This document shows positions 9,281-17,347 of a stretch of 64,000 bases of DNA, in pieces. The DNA lies in assembly GCA_963696325.1 (NCBI GenBank), contig CAVOJV010000031.1:1-64000 (forward strand). Reading direction: 5' to 3'. Origin of the DNA: CAVOJV01 sp963696325 (lineage in GTDB: Bacteria > Pseudomonadota > Gammaproteobacteria > Competibacterales > Competibacteraceae). Each line of letters opens with the position of its first letter. Positions within the stretch are counted from its first letter, which is position 1. The position numbers and the translations under genes are program-made. Below the pieces are notes generated by a model that saw nothing but the letters and a program-made list of their open reading frames with translations, did not search any database and was not told the origin of the DNA.

Positions 9281-10408
9281 ATGAAAAGTATCACTGTCAT
9301 TGGTAGCGGGTTCGCCGCCCTCACGGCGACGCGCCGGCTGCGGGCACTGGACGCCAGCCTGGATATCACGCTAATCGCTCCCCGGCCGGAGTTCATCTAC
9401 TATCCCAGCCTGATCTGGATCCCGTCTGGGTTGCGCAAGGGGAATGATCTGCGTATCGACCTGCGCGCGTTTCTGTTGCGCAACGGGATACGTTTCCACC
9501 AGGGTGAGGTAACTGGGTTAGAGGCTGGTGGCCGGCGGGTGGTGACCAAGACTGGAACGGTGGTCAACGACGGCCTGATCATTGCCTCGGGCGGGCGCTT
9601 TATCAAAAAACTACCGGGTGTCGAGCAGGTCATCCTACCTTGCGAAGGTATCGCCGCCGCGGAGGCCATTCGCGATCGCATACAGGCGCTAGCGGAGGGT
9701 GTTATCGCCGTGGGCTTCGCCAGCAATCCTCAGGAGCCATCCGCCCTGCGTGGTGGTCCCATGTTCGAGTTTCTGTTGGGTTTGGATACTCTGCTAAGGC
9801 GCCAAGGGCGACGCAATCGATTCAAACTGGTGTTCTTCAGCCCGGCTTCCCAGCCTGGGCAGCGCCTGGGCGCGAAGGCGGTGGAACGCTTGTTCGGGGT
9901 GATGCACGACCGCCGCATCGAAACCCATCTGGGACACAAGCTGAAGGGCTTCGAGGCCAACAAGGTGATCACCGAAGGCGGCGAGATTCCCGCTGACCTG
10001 ATTTTGTTCATGCCCGGCCTGACCGGCAGCGACTGGTTTGACGCCACCGACCTGCCGCGTTCCCCGGGTGGCCTGCTGAAAGCCGATGCGCACTGTCGCG
10101 TGCAGGGCTGGAACAAGGTCTATGTGGCTGGCGACTCGGGTAGTTTCCCCGGCCCCGAGTGGATGCCCAAGCAGGCTCGCATGGCTAATCGTCAGGCCAG
10201 TACAGCGGCCGCCAATCTGCTCTTGGAGTTTGACGGTAAGTTGCCGGAGCGGATTTTCAAGGTGGAACTGATGTGCATTTTGGATAGCCTCGAGGATGGC
10301 ATGCTGGTGGTGCGCACCCCAAAACGCACGGTCAGTCTGCCGCCGCTGCGGCTCATGCATCATGTCAAGCGCCTGTATGAAGGCATTTATCTGCGCCCGT
10401 ACCGATAG
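9281..10408 (+). CDS. Sulfide:quinone oxidoreductase-like FAD-dependent oxidoreductase
   Basis: Flavoprotein of the SQR/FCSD/NDH-2 superfamily, 375 residues. The N-terminal Rossmann motif is TVIGSGFAALTATRRL; the family loop YYPSLIWIPSG follows; LIIASGGRF is the second dinucleotide site; the C-terminal FAD site is KVYVAGDSGSFPGPEWMPKQ, with the SQR-like K-Q before a membrane-binding tail (LMHHVKRLYEGIYLRPYR). SQRs use two or three redox cysteines; the only visible candidates are in VILPCEGIAA, DAHCRVQG and ELMCILDS, and their spacing does not clearly match the canonical set, so sulfide as substrate is an inference. Membrane-peripheral, probably quinone-reducing. Confidence 0.8.
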   Translation: MKSITVIGSGFAALTATRRLRALDASLDITLIAPRPEFIYYPSLIWIPSGLRKGNDLRIDLRAFLLRNGIRFHQGEVTGLEAGGRRVVTKTGTVVNDGLIIASGGRFIKKLPGVEQVILPCEGIAAAEAIRDRIQALAEGVIAVGFASNPQEPSALRGGPMFEFLLGLDTLLRRQGRRNRFKLVFFSPASQPGQRLGAKAVERLFGVMHDRRIETHLGHKLKGFEANKVITEGGEIPADLILFMPGLTGSDWFDATDLPRSPGGLLKADAHCRVQGWNKVYVAGDSGSFPGPEWMPKQARMANRQASTAAANLLLEFDGKLPERIFKVELMCILDSLEDGMLVVRTPKRTVSLPPLRLMHHVKRLYEGIYLRPYR

Positions 10409-10601
10409 CAATTTCAATATGCATCGCTGTTCCTCACGTCGGTGTGCTGACGCGGGCGGGCTGACCTGATTGTGGATGACTTTAGAGTGTTAAGGTCGCC
10501 AGGCGGCGTTTTAGCCGTTCTTGAGGCTGTTAAAATAGTTCCGGTTTCGAATGGCCGGCTGGACCGTTCGGAGCAGTGTTACCTAGCGTAAGGATATCGG
10601 C

Positions 10602-11369
10602 ATGCCGCAGAGTCTGTTTCTGAAAACCGCCATTCAGGCCGCCCGTGCTGGCGAAGCGATCATCATGCACTATTACCAAAGCAATATTGGCGTCAGTCTC
10701 AAGGCTGACCAGACGCCCGTTACCGTGGCGGACGTGGAAACAGAGCAGGCTATCAAGGGTATCCTCGAGGACGTTTTTCCGGAACATGGCTTCTTTGGGG
10801 AGGAAACCGGCAAAGACCGGCCTGACGCCGAATACACTTGGCTGGTTGACCCCATCGACGGGACCAAGAGCTTTGTCCGGGAAAATCCTTTTTTTTCGAC
10901 CCAGATCGCGCTGCTGAAAGGCGACGCCTTTGTCCTGGGTGTTTCCAATGCGCCGGTCTTTGGCGAGCTGGCCTACGCCGAGGCCGGTAGGGGTGCCTTT
11001 CTCAACGAGCGGCCGGTAAGGGTCAGCAACATCCAGGAGTTGGCCAGCGCCACTCTTTCTTTCGGCAATGTTAAAACCCTGGCCGGCGACTGGCGATGGT
11101 CGAGCCTCGCTAAGCTTATCCGCCAGGTTAACCGGACCCGCGGCTATGGGGATTTTTATCACTACCATTTGCTGGCCGCTGGCAAGCTCGACGTAGTGAT
11201 TGAATCCGATGTCAATATTCTGGACGTGGCCGCCTTGAGTGTCCTCATCCAGGAGGCGGGCGGGCGGGTAACGGATCTGGAGGGTAAGCCCTTGGGTCTG
11301 GAAACCACCGGTATTCTGGCCAGCAACGGGCGACTGCATGAGCGGGTGCTGGAGTTGTTGGCCAGATGA
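10602..11369 (+). CDS. Inositol monophosphatase family phosphatase (HisN/CysQ-like)
   Basis: Mg-dependent, Li-sensitive phosphatase superfamily member, 255 residues. Metal-binding motif FFGEETG then WLVDPIDGTKSFV is complete, and the second motif reads NILDVAALSVLIQEAGG, where the usual W of W-D-x-A is replaced by L. The order of motifs, and the H-rich GDFYHYHLLAAGKLD, are closest in my recall to histidinol-phosphate phosphatase (HisN-like), though CysQ or inositol-phosphatase activity cannot be excluded. AAGGA lies a few bases before the ATG. It is followed closely by cobC on the same strand. Confidence 0.82.
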   Translation: MPQSLFLKTAIQAARAGEAIIMHYYQSNIGVSLKADQTPVTVADVETEQAIKGILEDVFPEHGFFGEETGKDRPDAEYTWLVDPIDGTKSFVRENPFFSTQIALLKGDAFVLGVSNAPVFGELAYAEAGRGAFLNERPVRVSNIQELASATLSFGNVKTLAGDWRWSSLAKLIRQVNRTRGYGDFYHYHLLAAGKLDVVIESDVNILDVAALSVLIQEAGGRVTDLEGKPLGLETTGILASNGRLHERVLELLAR

Positions 11370-11406
11370 TGACAACTGCGGCCGTCGCAGTGCGGGTTCG
11401 TATCTC

Positions 11407-12021
11407 ATGACAGAGAATCTCGTTACCAGTATCGATTTGCTGCGCCATGGCGAGCCGGTGGGGGGTATTCGCTACCGGGGCTCCATGGACGACCCACTGA
11501 GTGAATGCGGCTGGGAGCAGATGCGGACGGCGGTGGGCGAGCATCATCCCTGGGATGTTATCGTCAGTTCACCACTACGCCGTTGTGTTGCTTTTGCCAG
11601 GGAATTGGCCGAACGTCACGGGCTGCCGCTGGAAACTGAACCTGAATTCCGCGAAATCAGTTTCGGCGCCTGGGAAGGCCGAACCACTACCGAAATTGAT
11701 GCCGTTACTTCCGATGCTCAGCGTCGTTTCTGGAGCGATCCGCTGAACTATCCTCCCCCGGATGGCGAACCGCTGGCGAATTTCGCCGCCCGGGTTAGTG
11801 CTGCCTGGCGGACCTTGTTGGAACGGCACGCCGGTCGTCATGTGCTGGTGGTGGCGCATGGTGGAGTGATACGCATGGTGCTGTGCCAAGTACTGGAGAT
11901 GTCGCCCGGGCGGCTCTGGCGGCTAGAGGTTCCCTACGCCAGTTGCAGCCGGGTGCGTATTTACGGTCGTGGGGCCGAAAGCGAGCCGCTGTTGGTGTTT
12001 CATGGCAAGGGTTTGGAATGA
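11407..12021 (+). CDS. cobC: Alpha-ribazole phosphatase (histidine phosphatase family)
   Basis: Histidine phosphatase of 204 residues with the phosphohistidine motif DLLRHGEP at residues 10-17, SPLRRCVAFARELA, EISFGAWEG and the second catalytic histidine in VLVVAHGGVIRMVL. These are shared by all phosphoglycerate-mutase-like phosphatases; the assignment to alpha-ribazole-5'-phosphate dephosphorylation rests on the ATGA overlap with cobS. The open frame extends upstream to 11338, but the ATG at 11407 begins the conserved region and avoids overlap with the preceding gene. Confidence 0.87.
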   Translation: MTENLVTSIDLLRHGEPVGGIRYRGSMDDPLSECGWEQMRTAVGEHHPWDVIVSSPLRRCVAFARELAERHGLPLETEPEFREISFGAWEGRTTTEIDAVTSDAQRRFWSDPLNYPPPDGEPLANFAARVSAAWRTLLERHAGRHVLVVAHGGVIRMVLCQVLEMSPGRLWRLEVPYASCSRVRIYGRGAESEPLLVFHGKGLE

Positions 12022-12758
12022 TCAGGGGGCTGAGTCTTGCCCTGATTTTTCTGACCCGTATCCCGGTCCCAGTGCGCTTCGAACCACGCCCCCAGGATTG
12101 GGGACGGTCAGTATTTTTCTTTCCCTTCGTAGGGCTGATCATCGGCCTGGGGTTGGCGGGTCTTGACGCGGTTTTTCCGCACGGCGATTCCGGAGTACTG
12201 GCGGCCCTGCTCCTAGCGGTATGGGCGTTGACCACCGGCGGTTTACATTTGGACGGGCTGGCCGACGCCGCCGATGCCTGGATCGGAGGCCATGGGGATC
12301 GAGAAAAAACGCTGGCCATCATGAAGGACCCGCGTAGCGGCCCCATGGCCATCATGGTGATGATTCTGACCCTGCTCGTTAAATTTGCCGCCCTTAAGGT
12401 GATGGTGGAGCAAAATGCCTGGGAGATGCTGGTATGGACGCCGGTGATGGGGCGTGCCGCCATCCTAATGATGTTGGTCACAACGCCTTATGTGCGTCCC
12501 GAAGGGATCGGCGTCGCTCATGCGGACTATTTGCCACGGCGCGTCTGTGGATGGCTATTGCTGGGTATTGTTGGCGTGACCCTCTGGGAACTAGGCGGGG
12601 ACGGTATAATTCTGATTTTCATGCTTGGCATGAGTTTTATAGGTCTGCGCCAACTTCTATTGGAGCGGCTGGGTGGAGTGACCGGCGATATTCTAGGTGC
12701 CACCTGTGAACTCACAGAGACGGTTACCTTGGTGATTCTGGCATTACTGATTGGTTGA
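12018..12758 (+). CDS. cobS: Adenosylcobinamide-GDP ribazoletransferase
   Basis: Polytopic membrane enzyme joining adenosylcobinamide-GDP and alpha-ribazole, the last assembly step of cobalamin. The 246-residue product opens with LIFLTRIPVPV, typical of CobS, and carries the signature GGLHLDGLADAADAW around residue 75, KDPRSGPMA and MGRAAILMMLV. Five to seven hydrophobic helices are visible. Its ATG overlaps the cobC stop. No cobU or cobT is in the window. Confidence 0.95.
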   Translation: MIRGLSLALIFLTRIPVPVRFEPRPQDWGRSVFFFPFVGLIIGLGLAGLDAVFPHGDSGVLAALLLAVWALTTGGLHLDGLADAADAWIGGHGDREKTLAIMKDPRSGPMAIMVMILTLLVKFAALKVMVEQNAWEMLVWTPVMGRAAILMMLVTTPYVRPEGIGVAHADYLPRRVCGWLLLGIVGVTLWELGGDGIILIFMLGMSFIGLRQLLLERLGGVTGDILGATCELTETVTLVILALLIG

Positions 12759-13052
12759 TACGGAGAAGACCAGTAACGATTATCGCCTGTTCGTTAACGG
12801 TTGGGCTGATTAATGGATTCTTGACAGTAATTTTAAGAATCCGTTTGTTGGGGTGGTTTGTGCTTAACATTGGAGTCCATTGTGTCGCCGGCATCATCAT
12901 CAAAATTGGGTTTTTTAGATAAACCGAATCAAAGAGTTCCCTCGGTGAAAAATCGATGAGATGTATCTCAATATTCGCCGGTCAGGCGTCAGCTTAGTAG
13001 TATTTAATCCCAATATGTTGGCAATTAATGTCAAGCCAAATAAAGTAAATAT

Positions 13053-13127
13053 CCCCCGGCAGAGCCGGGGGCTTTAGGGGGTTGCGCCTCAAAGGCGCTG
13101 TAAACCATGAGCCGCCCAAGGCGGCTG
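13053..13127 (+). ncRNA. Candidate structured RNA or mobile-element remnant: three consecutive hairpins
   Basis: Three stems follow each other: CCCCCGGC/GCCGGGGG with loop AGA at 13053-13071, GCGCCT/AGGCGC at 13085-13099 and GCCGCC/GGCGGC at 13113-13127, joined by short linkers including AACCATGAG. The density of perfect stems suggests a folded RNA or the end of an insertion element. It loosely recalls omega/HEARO-type RNAs, but I cannot confirm this, and no IscB/TnpB gene is nearby. Confidence 0.3.
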
Positions 13128-13295
13128 AGTTGCTTTGGTCCATTTTATGTACTGCAACCATTCTTCAGTGACTCCGAATCTATCACTCTGGAAAATCTAT
13201 GAATTGCATTGTTGATGGCAATCCGTGGCTCACACCAATGCTCATTTGCGCTGCGCGGCAAAACCGACTCCCGTAAAGGTCAAACCTTGTTGAGT

Positions 13296-13314
13296 CCCCC
13301 GGCAGATCCGGGGG
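13296..13314 (+). repeat. Second copy of the CCCCCGG-CAGA hairpin
   Basis: CCCCCGG, loop CAGAT, CCGGGGG, followed by TTTA. It repeats the core of the hairpin at 13053-13071 about 243 bases away, differing at one loop-proximal base. The pair may be the ends of a small non-autonomous element or two terminators. Confidence 0.5.
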
Positions 13315-13388
13315 TTTACTCATAATTATTTAAAGTCAGTTGCTCAGGCGTTTCAGCATCTATGATATTGATCATATCGGCCGCCAAG

Positions 13389-14051
13389 TCAAGAATGAAC
13401 AGGTAAAGCCCGATAGATGCCTACCTTGTTGAATTCGTCAAGTTCATCTAAGTTAGGCAGGGTAAACGAATTTATTTCGGTTATCTTTTTATAGGGAGAT
13501 ACGTCGATTTTTTTGGCACGGGAGTCGGCAACCAGAATTTCCGACGCATAACTTAAAAATTTCTCGAGATAATAAAAGTTTTCTCGATCATAAAGCACAT
13601 CGGCGGCAATAATCAGATCAAACCGCTCGGCAATCTCATCCACGGACTCACACGTATGAACCTCTACGTTGTTGAGAGCGGCATTGGCTTTGACCGCCGC
13701 CAGCGCATCCTGGTCGATATCGCAAGCAACCACTTTTTTAGCGCCCGCCAGCGCCGCGGCAATCGCCACTACACCTGAACCAGAGCCAAAATCCAGGATA
13801 GATTTATTTTTAAACAGTGGCGTGTTTTGAAAAATATAGTATGCCAAGGCTTGGCCGCTGGCCCAGCAGAATGTCCAGTAAGGCGTGTTATCGAGAATTA
13901 GCTGGATTTCATCCGGGCTAAAAGACTTCTGCATATTATCTGCGCTTATCAGATATAAGTTTAATTGCGGACAGAGTGGCAGCGGGGTTTCGACCACCTG
14001 CGCGGTGGGCAGTGTGCGTTGAAGGTTCCGAGTTAAATGGTTGATGTTCAC
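13389..14051 (-). CDS. Class I SAM-dependent methyltransferase, METTL20/ETFB-lysine type
   Basis: About 220 residues. Conserved sequence starts with NINHLTRNLQ and contains the family segment NTPYWTFCWASGQALAYYI, the SAM motif ILDFGSGSGVVAIAAALAG, ACDIDQDAL and the post-motif LIIAADVLYDRENF (a D-V-L-Y where METTL20-like enzymes have D-x-x-Y). This family trimethylates the electron-transfer flavoprotein beta subunit or related proteins; the substrate here is an inference. I place the start at a GTG at 14051; the open frame continues upstream only because the neighbouring hydrolase reads through in a shadow frame. Codon use is AT-richer than the neighbours. Confidence 0.75.
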   Translation of the reverse strand: MNINHLTRNLQRTLPTAQVVETPLPLCPQLNLYLISADNMQKSFSPDEIQLILDNTPYWTFCWASGQALAYYIFQNTPLFKNKSILDFGSGSGVVAIAAALAGAKKVVACDIDQDALAAVKANAALNNVEVHTCESVDEIAERFDLIIAADVLYDRENFYYLEKFLSYASEILVADSRAKKIDVSPYKKITEINSFTLPNLDELDEFNKVGIYRALPVHS

Positions 14052-14107
14052 AGTTAGTAATGGTTTATTGGTTGAGGATGTGGTTGTGCAGGAACGGGCT
14101 AACGGCA

Positions 14108-14889
14108 TCAGTTTTTGAACAACTCGTTGAAGAACTGTTGCATGGCAAGCCAGGAGCGGCGGTCGGCGGCGGCGTTGTAGGCGGCGCCTTTGGAATTGTC
14201 GTTGCCGGAGGTCGGATTGGTGAAGCTGTGCACGGCGCCGCCATAGGTGACAAACTGCCAGTCCACGCCGGCCTTGCGCATCTCGTCCTGGAAAGCCGCT
14301 ACTTGCTCGGGCGGCACGAAGGGGTCGTCTCCCCCTGCAGAACCAATGCCTTGCCACGGATGTTCTTGGCATCCGTTGGGTTGGGAGTGTCGAGACCGCC
14401 ATGGAAGCTCACCACCCCGGCAACGTCGGCCCCGCTGCGGGCGAGTTCCAGGACGGTGGTACCGCCAAAACAATAACCAATGGCGGCGACCCGCTTCGCA
14501 TCGACCATGGGCTGGGATTTCAGGGTTTCCAGGCCCGCCTGCGCTCGAGCCCGCATGAGTGTCCTATCATCTTTATAAATCTTTGCCAGAGCTGCAGCTT
14601 CCTTCGTATCGGCGGCGACTTTGCCGTCGCCGTAAATATCCGCGGCCAGGGCCACATAGCCGAGTTCCGCCAATTGCTCGGCACGGCGCTTGGGATAGGG
14701 CGTCAAGCCAGTCCATTCGGGCACCACCAGCACGCCGGGGAGTGGCGCTTTACTATCCTTGGGATAGGCCAAATAACCCACCAAGCGGGCATCGCCCTGT
14801 TTGTATTCGATGGCCCTGGTCACGATCTCGGCCCACGCGACGCTGCATCCCAACAGAGTAAAGGCGCATAGCATCAGCAACTTCTTCAT
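14108..14889 (-). CDS. Secreted dienelactone hydrolase family protein (one frameshift)
   Basis: Alpha/beta hydrolase of about 261 residues with a signal peptide (MKKLLMLCAFTLLGCSVAWA). The full triad is visible: nucleophile Cys in GYCFGG near residue 140, Asp in GGDDPFVPPEQ and His in AVHSFTNP. The Asp and His are read in a second frame; adding one G to the GGGGG run near 14332 joins them. Periplasmic DLH-like proteins of this type are common, and dienelactone itself may not be the substrate. A good ribosome site (AGGAG) precedes the ATG. Confidence 0.85.
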
Positions 14890-14919
14890 GGTATTTCTCC
14901 TGGTATGGATTCTCGGAAA

Positions 14920-15345
14920 TTAGGCCGCGCGGACTGGCGGGATGGAATAGGTGCAGGTGACGTGGGCGACCGGCTCCGCATCACCTTCGGAGTACAGCAG
15001 CACTTCGCCCACCGCCAGCCGCTTGCCGAGCTTGAGGATCTTGCCGTGGCCGATCAAATCCGCGGGGCGCGGGCGCCGCAGAAAGTTGCAATTCAGATTG
15101 GTCGTGACGGCCAGCTCCACCCGCCCGATCAAACTCAAGACCACGGCGTACATCACTAGATCCGCCAAGGCCATCTGCACGGGTCCCGCGACCGTGCCGC
15201 CCGGACGGATGAAATCTTCCCGAAACGGTATGCGGATGGTGGCCTTGCCAGCCTCGATGTGTTCCACCTGGATGCCGAGCATGCCCACGAAAGGCACGTG
15301 CTCCCTGGCCAGTTGTTCAAATTCCTGCTGGGAGATCTGGGTCAT
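14920..15345 (-). CDS. Hotdog-fold thioesterase, PaaI/DUF4442-like
   Basis: Acyl-CoA thioesterase-like protein of 141 residues. RIPFREDFIRPGGTVAGPVQ followed by MALADLVMYAVV is the hotdog active-site helix region, and TTNLNCNFLRRP is the following strand. The ATG at 15345 is preceded by AAGGAG; the frame is open upstream to 15549 but without conserved sequence. Lies 30 bp downstream of the hydrolase start on the same strand, in a row of small enzymes that may degrade acyl or aromatic compounds. Confidence 0.85.
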   Translation of the reverse strand: MTQISQQEFEQLAREHVPFVGMLGIQVEHIEAGKATIRIPFREDFIRPGGTVAGPVQMALADLVMYAVVLSLIGRVELAVTTNLNCNFLRRPRPADLIGHGKILKLGKRLAVGEVLLYSEGDAEPVAHVTCTYSIPPVRAA

Positions 15346-15382
15346 GATGGCTCCTTGATAGGCGTGACAAAAATGACACCCA

Positions 15383-16012
15383 TTATAGGCGCTGCACGCC
15401 AACCGGCAGGTTGCTGATGCGCTGCATCTCCGGATCCTGGAACAGGGAGGGGTCGTTGAGATAGTCCAGCAGCATTCCGGTGGCGTCAAAACCCCAGAAT
15501 AACTCGCTATCCACCCAGAAGGTGGGCACGCCGAACACGCCGCGGGCAATTGCCTCCTCGGTAGTGCGGCGCAGCGCCCGCTTCACCACCGGCTCATCGA
15601 TCCGCGCCGCGGCGTTTGCCAGGCCCAGTTTGGCGGTCAGCGCTGCCCAGGCTGCCGGGTCTTCGGTGCTCTGGCCGTCGCGCCACACGAAGCGGAAGAT
15701 TTCCTGTATTGTGCCGGCCTGGTTACCTAGGGCGATGGCCAAACGCAGGAGCTTGAGAGGATTGAAGGGGTGGGCGGGAGGCATGCGGAAGGGGATGCCG
15801 TGCTGGCCCGCCAGCCAGTGCACATGGCGGTAGGTAAAAATCCGCTTGGCGGGCATCTCCGCCGGTCCCTTGCTGCCCCAGTGGTCCAACAGGCCGGCCA
15901 GCAGCACAGGTTTACAGCACACCTCGACGTCCGCCGGCAAACGGTCGAAGCGTTCCTGTTGCAGATAGGCGAACGGCGAGATGAAGTCGAAGTACCAGTC
16001 GAGCGTTTGCAT
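15383..16012 (-). CDS. 2-hydroxychromene-2-carboxylate isomerase family protein (DsbA-like fold)
   Basis: Kappa-class GST/DsbA-superfamily protein, 209 residues. The N-terminus WYFDFISPFAYL gives the family S-P-x-A-Y motif with the glutathione-contacting serine, and the cis-proline loop is GVFGVPTFWVDSELFWGFD. The isomerase acts in naphthalene catabolism, but most genomic homologues have unknown substrates. It is 37 bases upstream of the thioesterase and probably co-transcribed. Confidence 0.88.
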   Translation of the reverse strand: MQTLDWYFDFISPFAYLQQERFDRLPADVEVCCKPVLLAGLLDHWGSKGPAEMPAKRIFTYRHVHWLAGQHGIPFRMPPAHPFNPLKLLRLAIALGNQAGTIQEIFRFVWRDGQSTEDPAAWAALTAKLGLANAAARIDEPVVKRALRRTTEEAIARGVFGVPTFWVDSELFWGFDATGMLLDYLNDPSLFQDPEMQRISNLPVGVQRL

Positions 16013-16081
16013 AGTTACGGGAACCCAAGGCTGATGTTTTCCTAAAGTCTAAGGGTAAGCTACCGATTTTCCTCATCTGGT

Positions 16082-17134
16082 TCAGAAATTTTCGCTCGCT
16101 GGCGAATCCACCAGCCTCCATGTGAGGGTTTCGCCGGCCCGCAGGGGGATCAGGGTGGCGTCACCAAACTCGAACTGGGTAGCCACCGGTGTGGTTTCCC
16201 TGCGCAAGGTCAAGGCCCCGCGATTGCGCGGCAGGCCGTAGAAGTCTGCTCCATGAAAGCTGGCGAAGCCCTCCAGCCGTTCCAGGGCGTTGGCCTCTTC
16301 GAACGCTTCGGCATAGAGTTCCAGCGCGGCATGGGCGGTGTAACAGCCGGCGCAGCCGTAGCCCGTTTCCTTGGTATGGCGGGCATGGGGGGCGCTGTCG
16401 GTGCCAAGGAAAAACTTGGGATTGCCGCTGGCTGCCGCCGCCAACAGTGCCCGCCGGTGGACTTCCCGCTTGAGGACCGGCAGGCAGTAGTAATGCGGAC
16501 GGATACCGCCCAGGAACAGGGCGTTGCGGTTGTAGAGCAAATGATGGGCGGTAATCGTGGCCGCCACCGTGGCGGGCGCCGCGGTGACAAAATCCACGGC
16601 CTCTTGGGTAGTGATGTGTTCCATGACTACCTTGAGGCGGGGAAAACGGTCGCTGAGGGGCATGAGCACACGCCTGATGAACACCGCCTCTCGATCGAAG
16701 ATGTCCACGTCGCTGTTGGTTACCTCACCGTGGACCAGCAGCAACAATCCCGTTTCCTCCATGGTCGCCAGCGCCGGATAGATGGATTGGATACGGGTGA
16801 CACCGGAGTCGGAGTTGGTGGTGGCTCCGGCAGGATACAGTTTGCAAGCCAATACCTGGCCCGAGACTTTGGCGCGCTCGATTTCCCTGGGTGAGGTATT
16901 ATCCGTGAGATATAAGGTCATCAGGGGATCGAAGTCCAAGCCCGTGGGGACCGCGGCCAGGACGCGCTGCCGGTAGGCCAGGGCCTGTTCGGTGGTGATT
17001 ATCGGCGGGCGCAGGTTGGGCATGATGATGGCCCTGGCAAACTGGCGGGCGGTGTGGGGAACCACGGCATGAAGAGCGGCGCCGTCGCGCACGTGCACGT
17101 GCCAGTCATCGGGCCGGGTTAGGGTGATCTGCAT
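16082..17134 (-). CDS. pyrC: Dihydroorotase
   Basis: Zn-dependent ring closure of carbamoyl aspartate to dihydroorotate in pyrimidine synthesis. The 350-residue product is a class II enzyme: DDWHVHVRDG metal motif at residues 8-17, the carboxylated lysine in ACKLYPAGATTNS, metal histidines in VMEHITT and TITAHHLL, and the catalytic Asp in FLGTDSAPHARHTKE. The frame is open to 17197; the ATG at 17134 starts the conserved protein and follows CAGGAA by about 10 nt. Confidence 0.96.
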   Translation of the reverse strand: MQITLTRPDDWHVHVRDGAALHAVVPHTARQFARAIIMPNLRPPIITTEQALAYRQRVLAAVPTGLDFDPLMTLYLTDNTSPREIERAKVSGQVLACKLYPAGATTNSDSGVTRIQSIYPALATMEETGLLLLVHGEVTNSDVDIFDREAVFIRRVLMPLSDRFPRLKVVMEHITTQEAVDFVTAAPATVAATITAHHLLYNRNALFLGGIRPHYYCLPVLKREVHRRALLAAAASGNPKFFLGTDSAPHARHTKETGYGCAGCYTAHAALELYAEAFEEANALERLEGFASFHGADFYGLPRNRGALTLRRETTPVATQFEFGDATLIPLRAGETLTWRLVDSPASENF

Positions 17135-17292
17135 GGTCTGATTTCCTGGGATTATCAATCCGGCCGGGAACAGGGAGGGCGCATGGCTTCGCTCCAACTA
17201 ATTTCGCAATTTCGCGTTTGAGGCATTATGAGACAACAACTCCTGCAACTTGACCTAGGCTAGCAACGCTTTAAGCTAACCTCCTTATCAAG

Positions 17293-17321
17293 GCTCCGCG
17301 CACTGGCGGGGGCGTTTTTTT
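17293..17321 (+). terminator. Terminator-like hairpin in the argG leader
   Basis: A GC-rich stem (GGCTCCGC pairing with GCGGGGGC, one bulge) followed by seven T. It lies in the + orientation about 27 bases before argG, while the gene upstream (pyrC) is transcribed the other way. A terminator here would therefore act on the argG leader itself, which suggests attenuation. Confidence 0.55.
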
Positions 17322-17347
17322 ATCTTGTTTACATCATGGAGAAGTCA

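Larger units (their letters stand above)
12759..13388. other. Non-coding 630-bp gap with several hairpins
   Basis: No protein-like reading frame is visible. The first 290 bases are AT-richer and featureless. From 13053 onward there are several GC-rich palindromes, described separately, and between them no recognisable gene remnant in either direction. Confidence 0.6.

Noticed and set aside
10490..10520. Possible terminator after the SQR-like gene
   Set aside because: The GCCAGGC palindrome would need a 1-nt loop; it is too short to support a terminator call.
13053..13314. CRISPR-like repeated palindromes
   Set aside because: Only two copies of the CCCCCGG hairpin at about 243 bases, with no regular spacers and no cas genes in the window.
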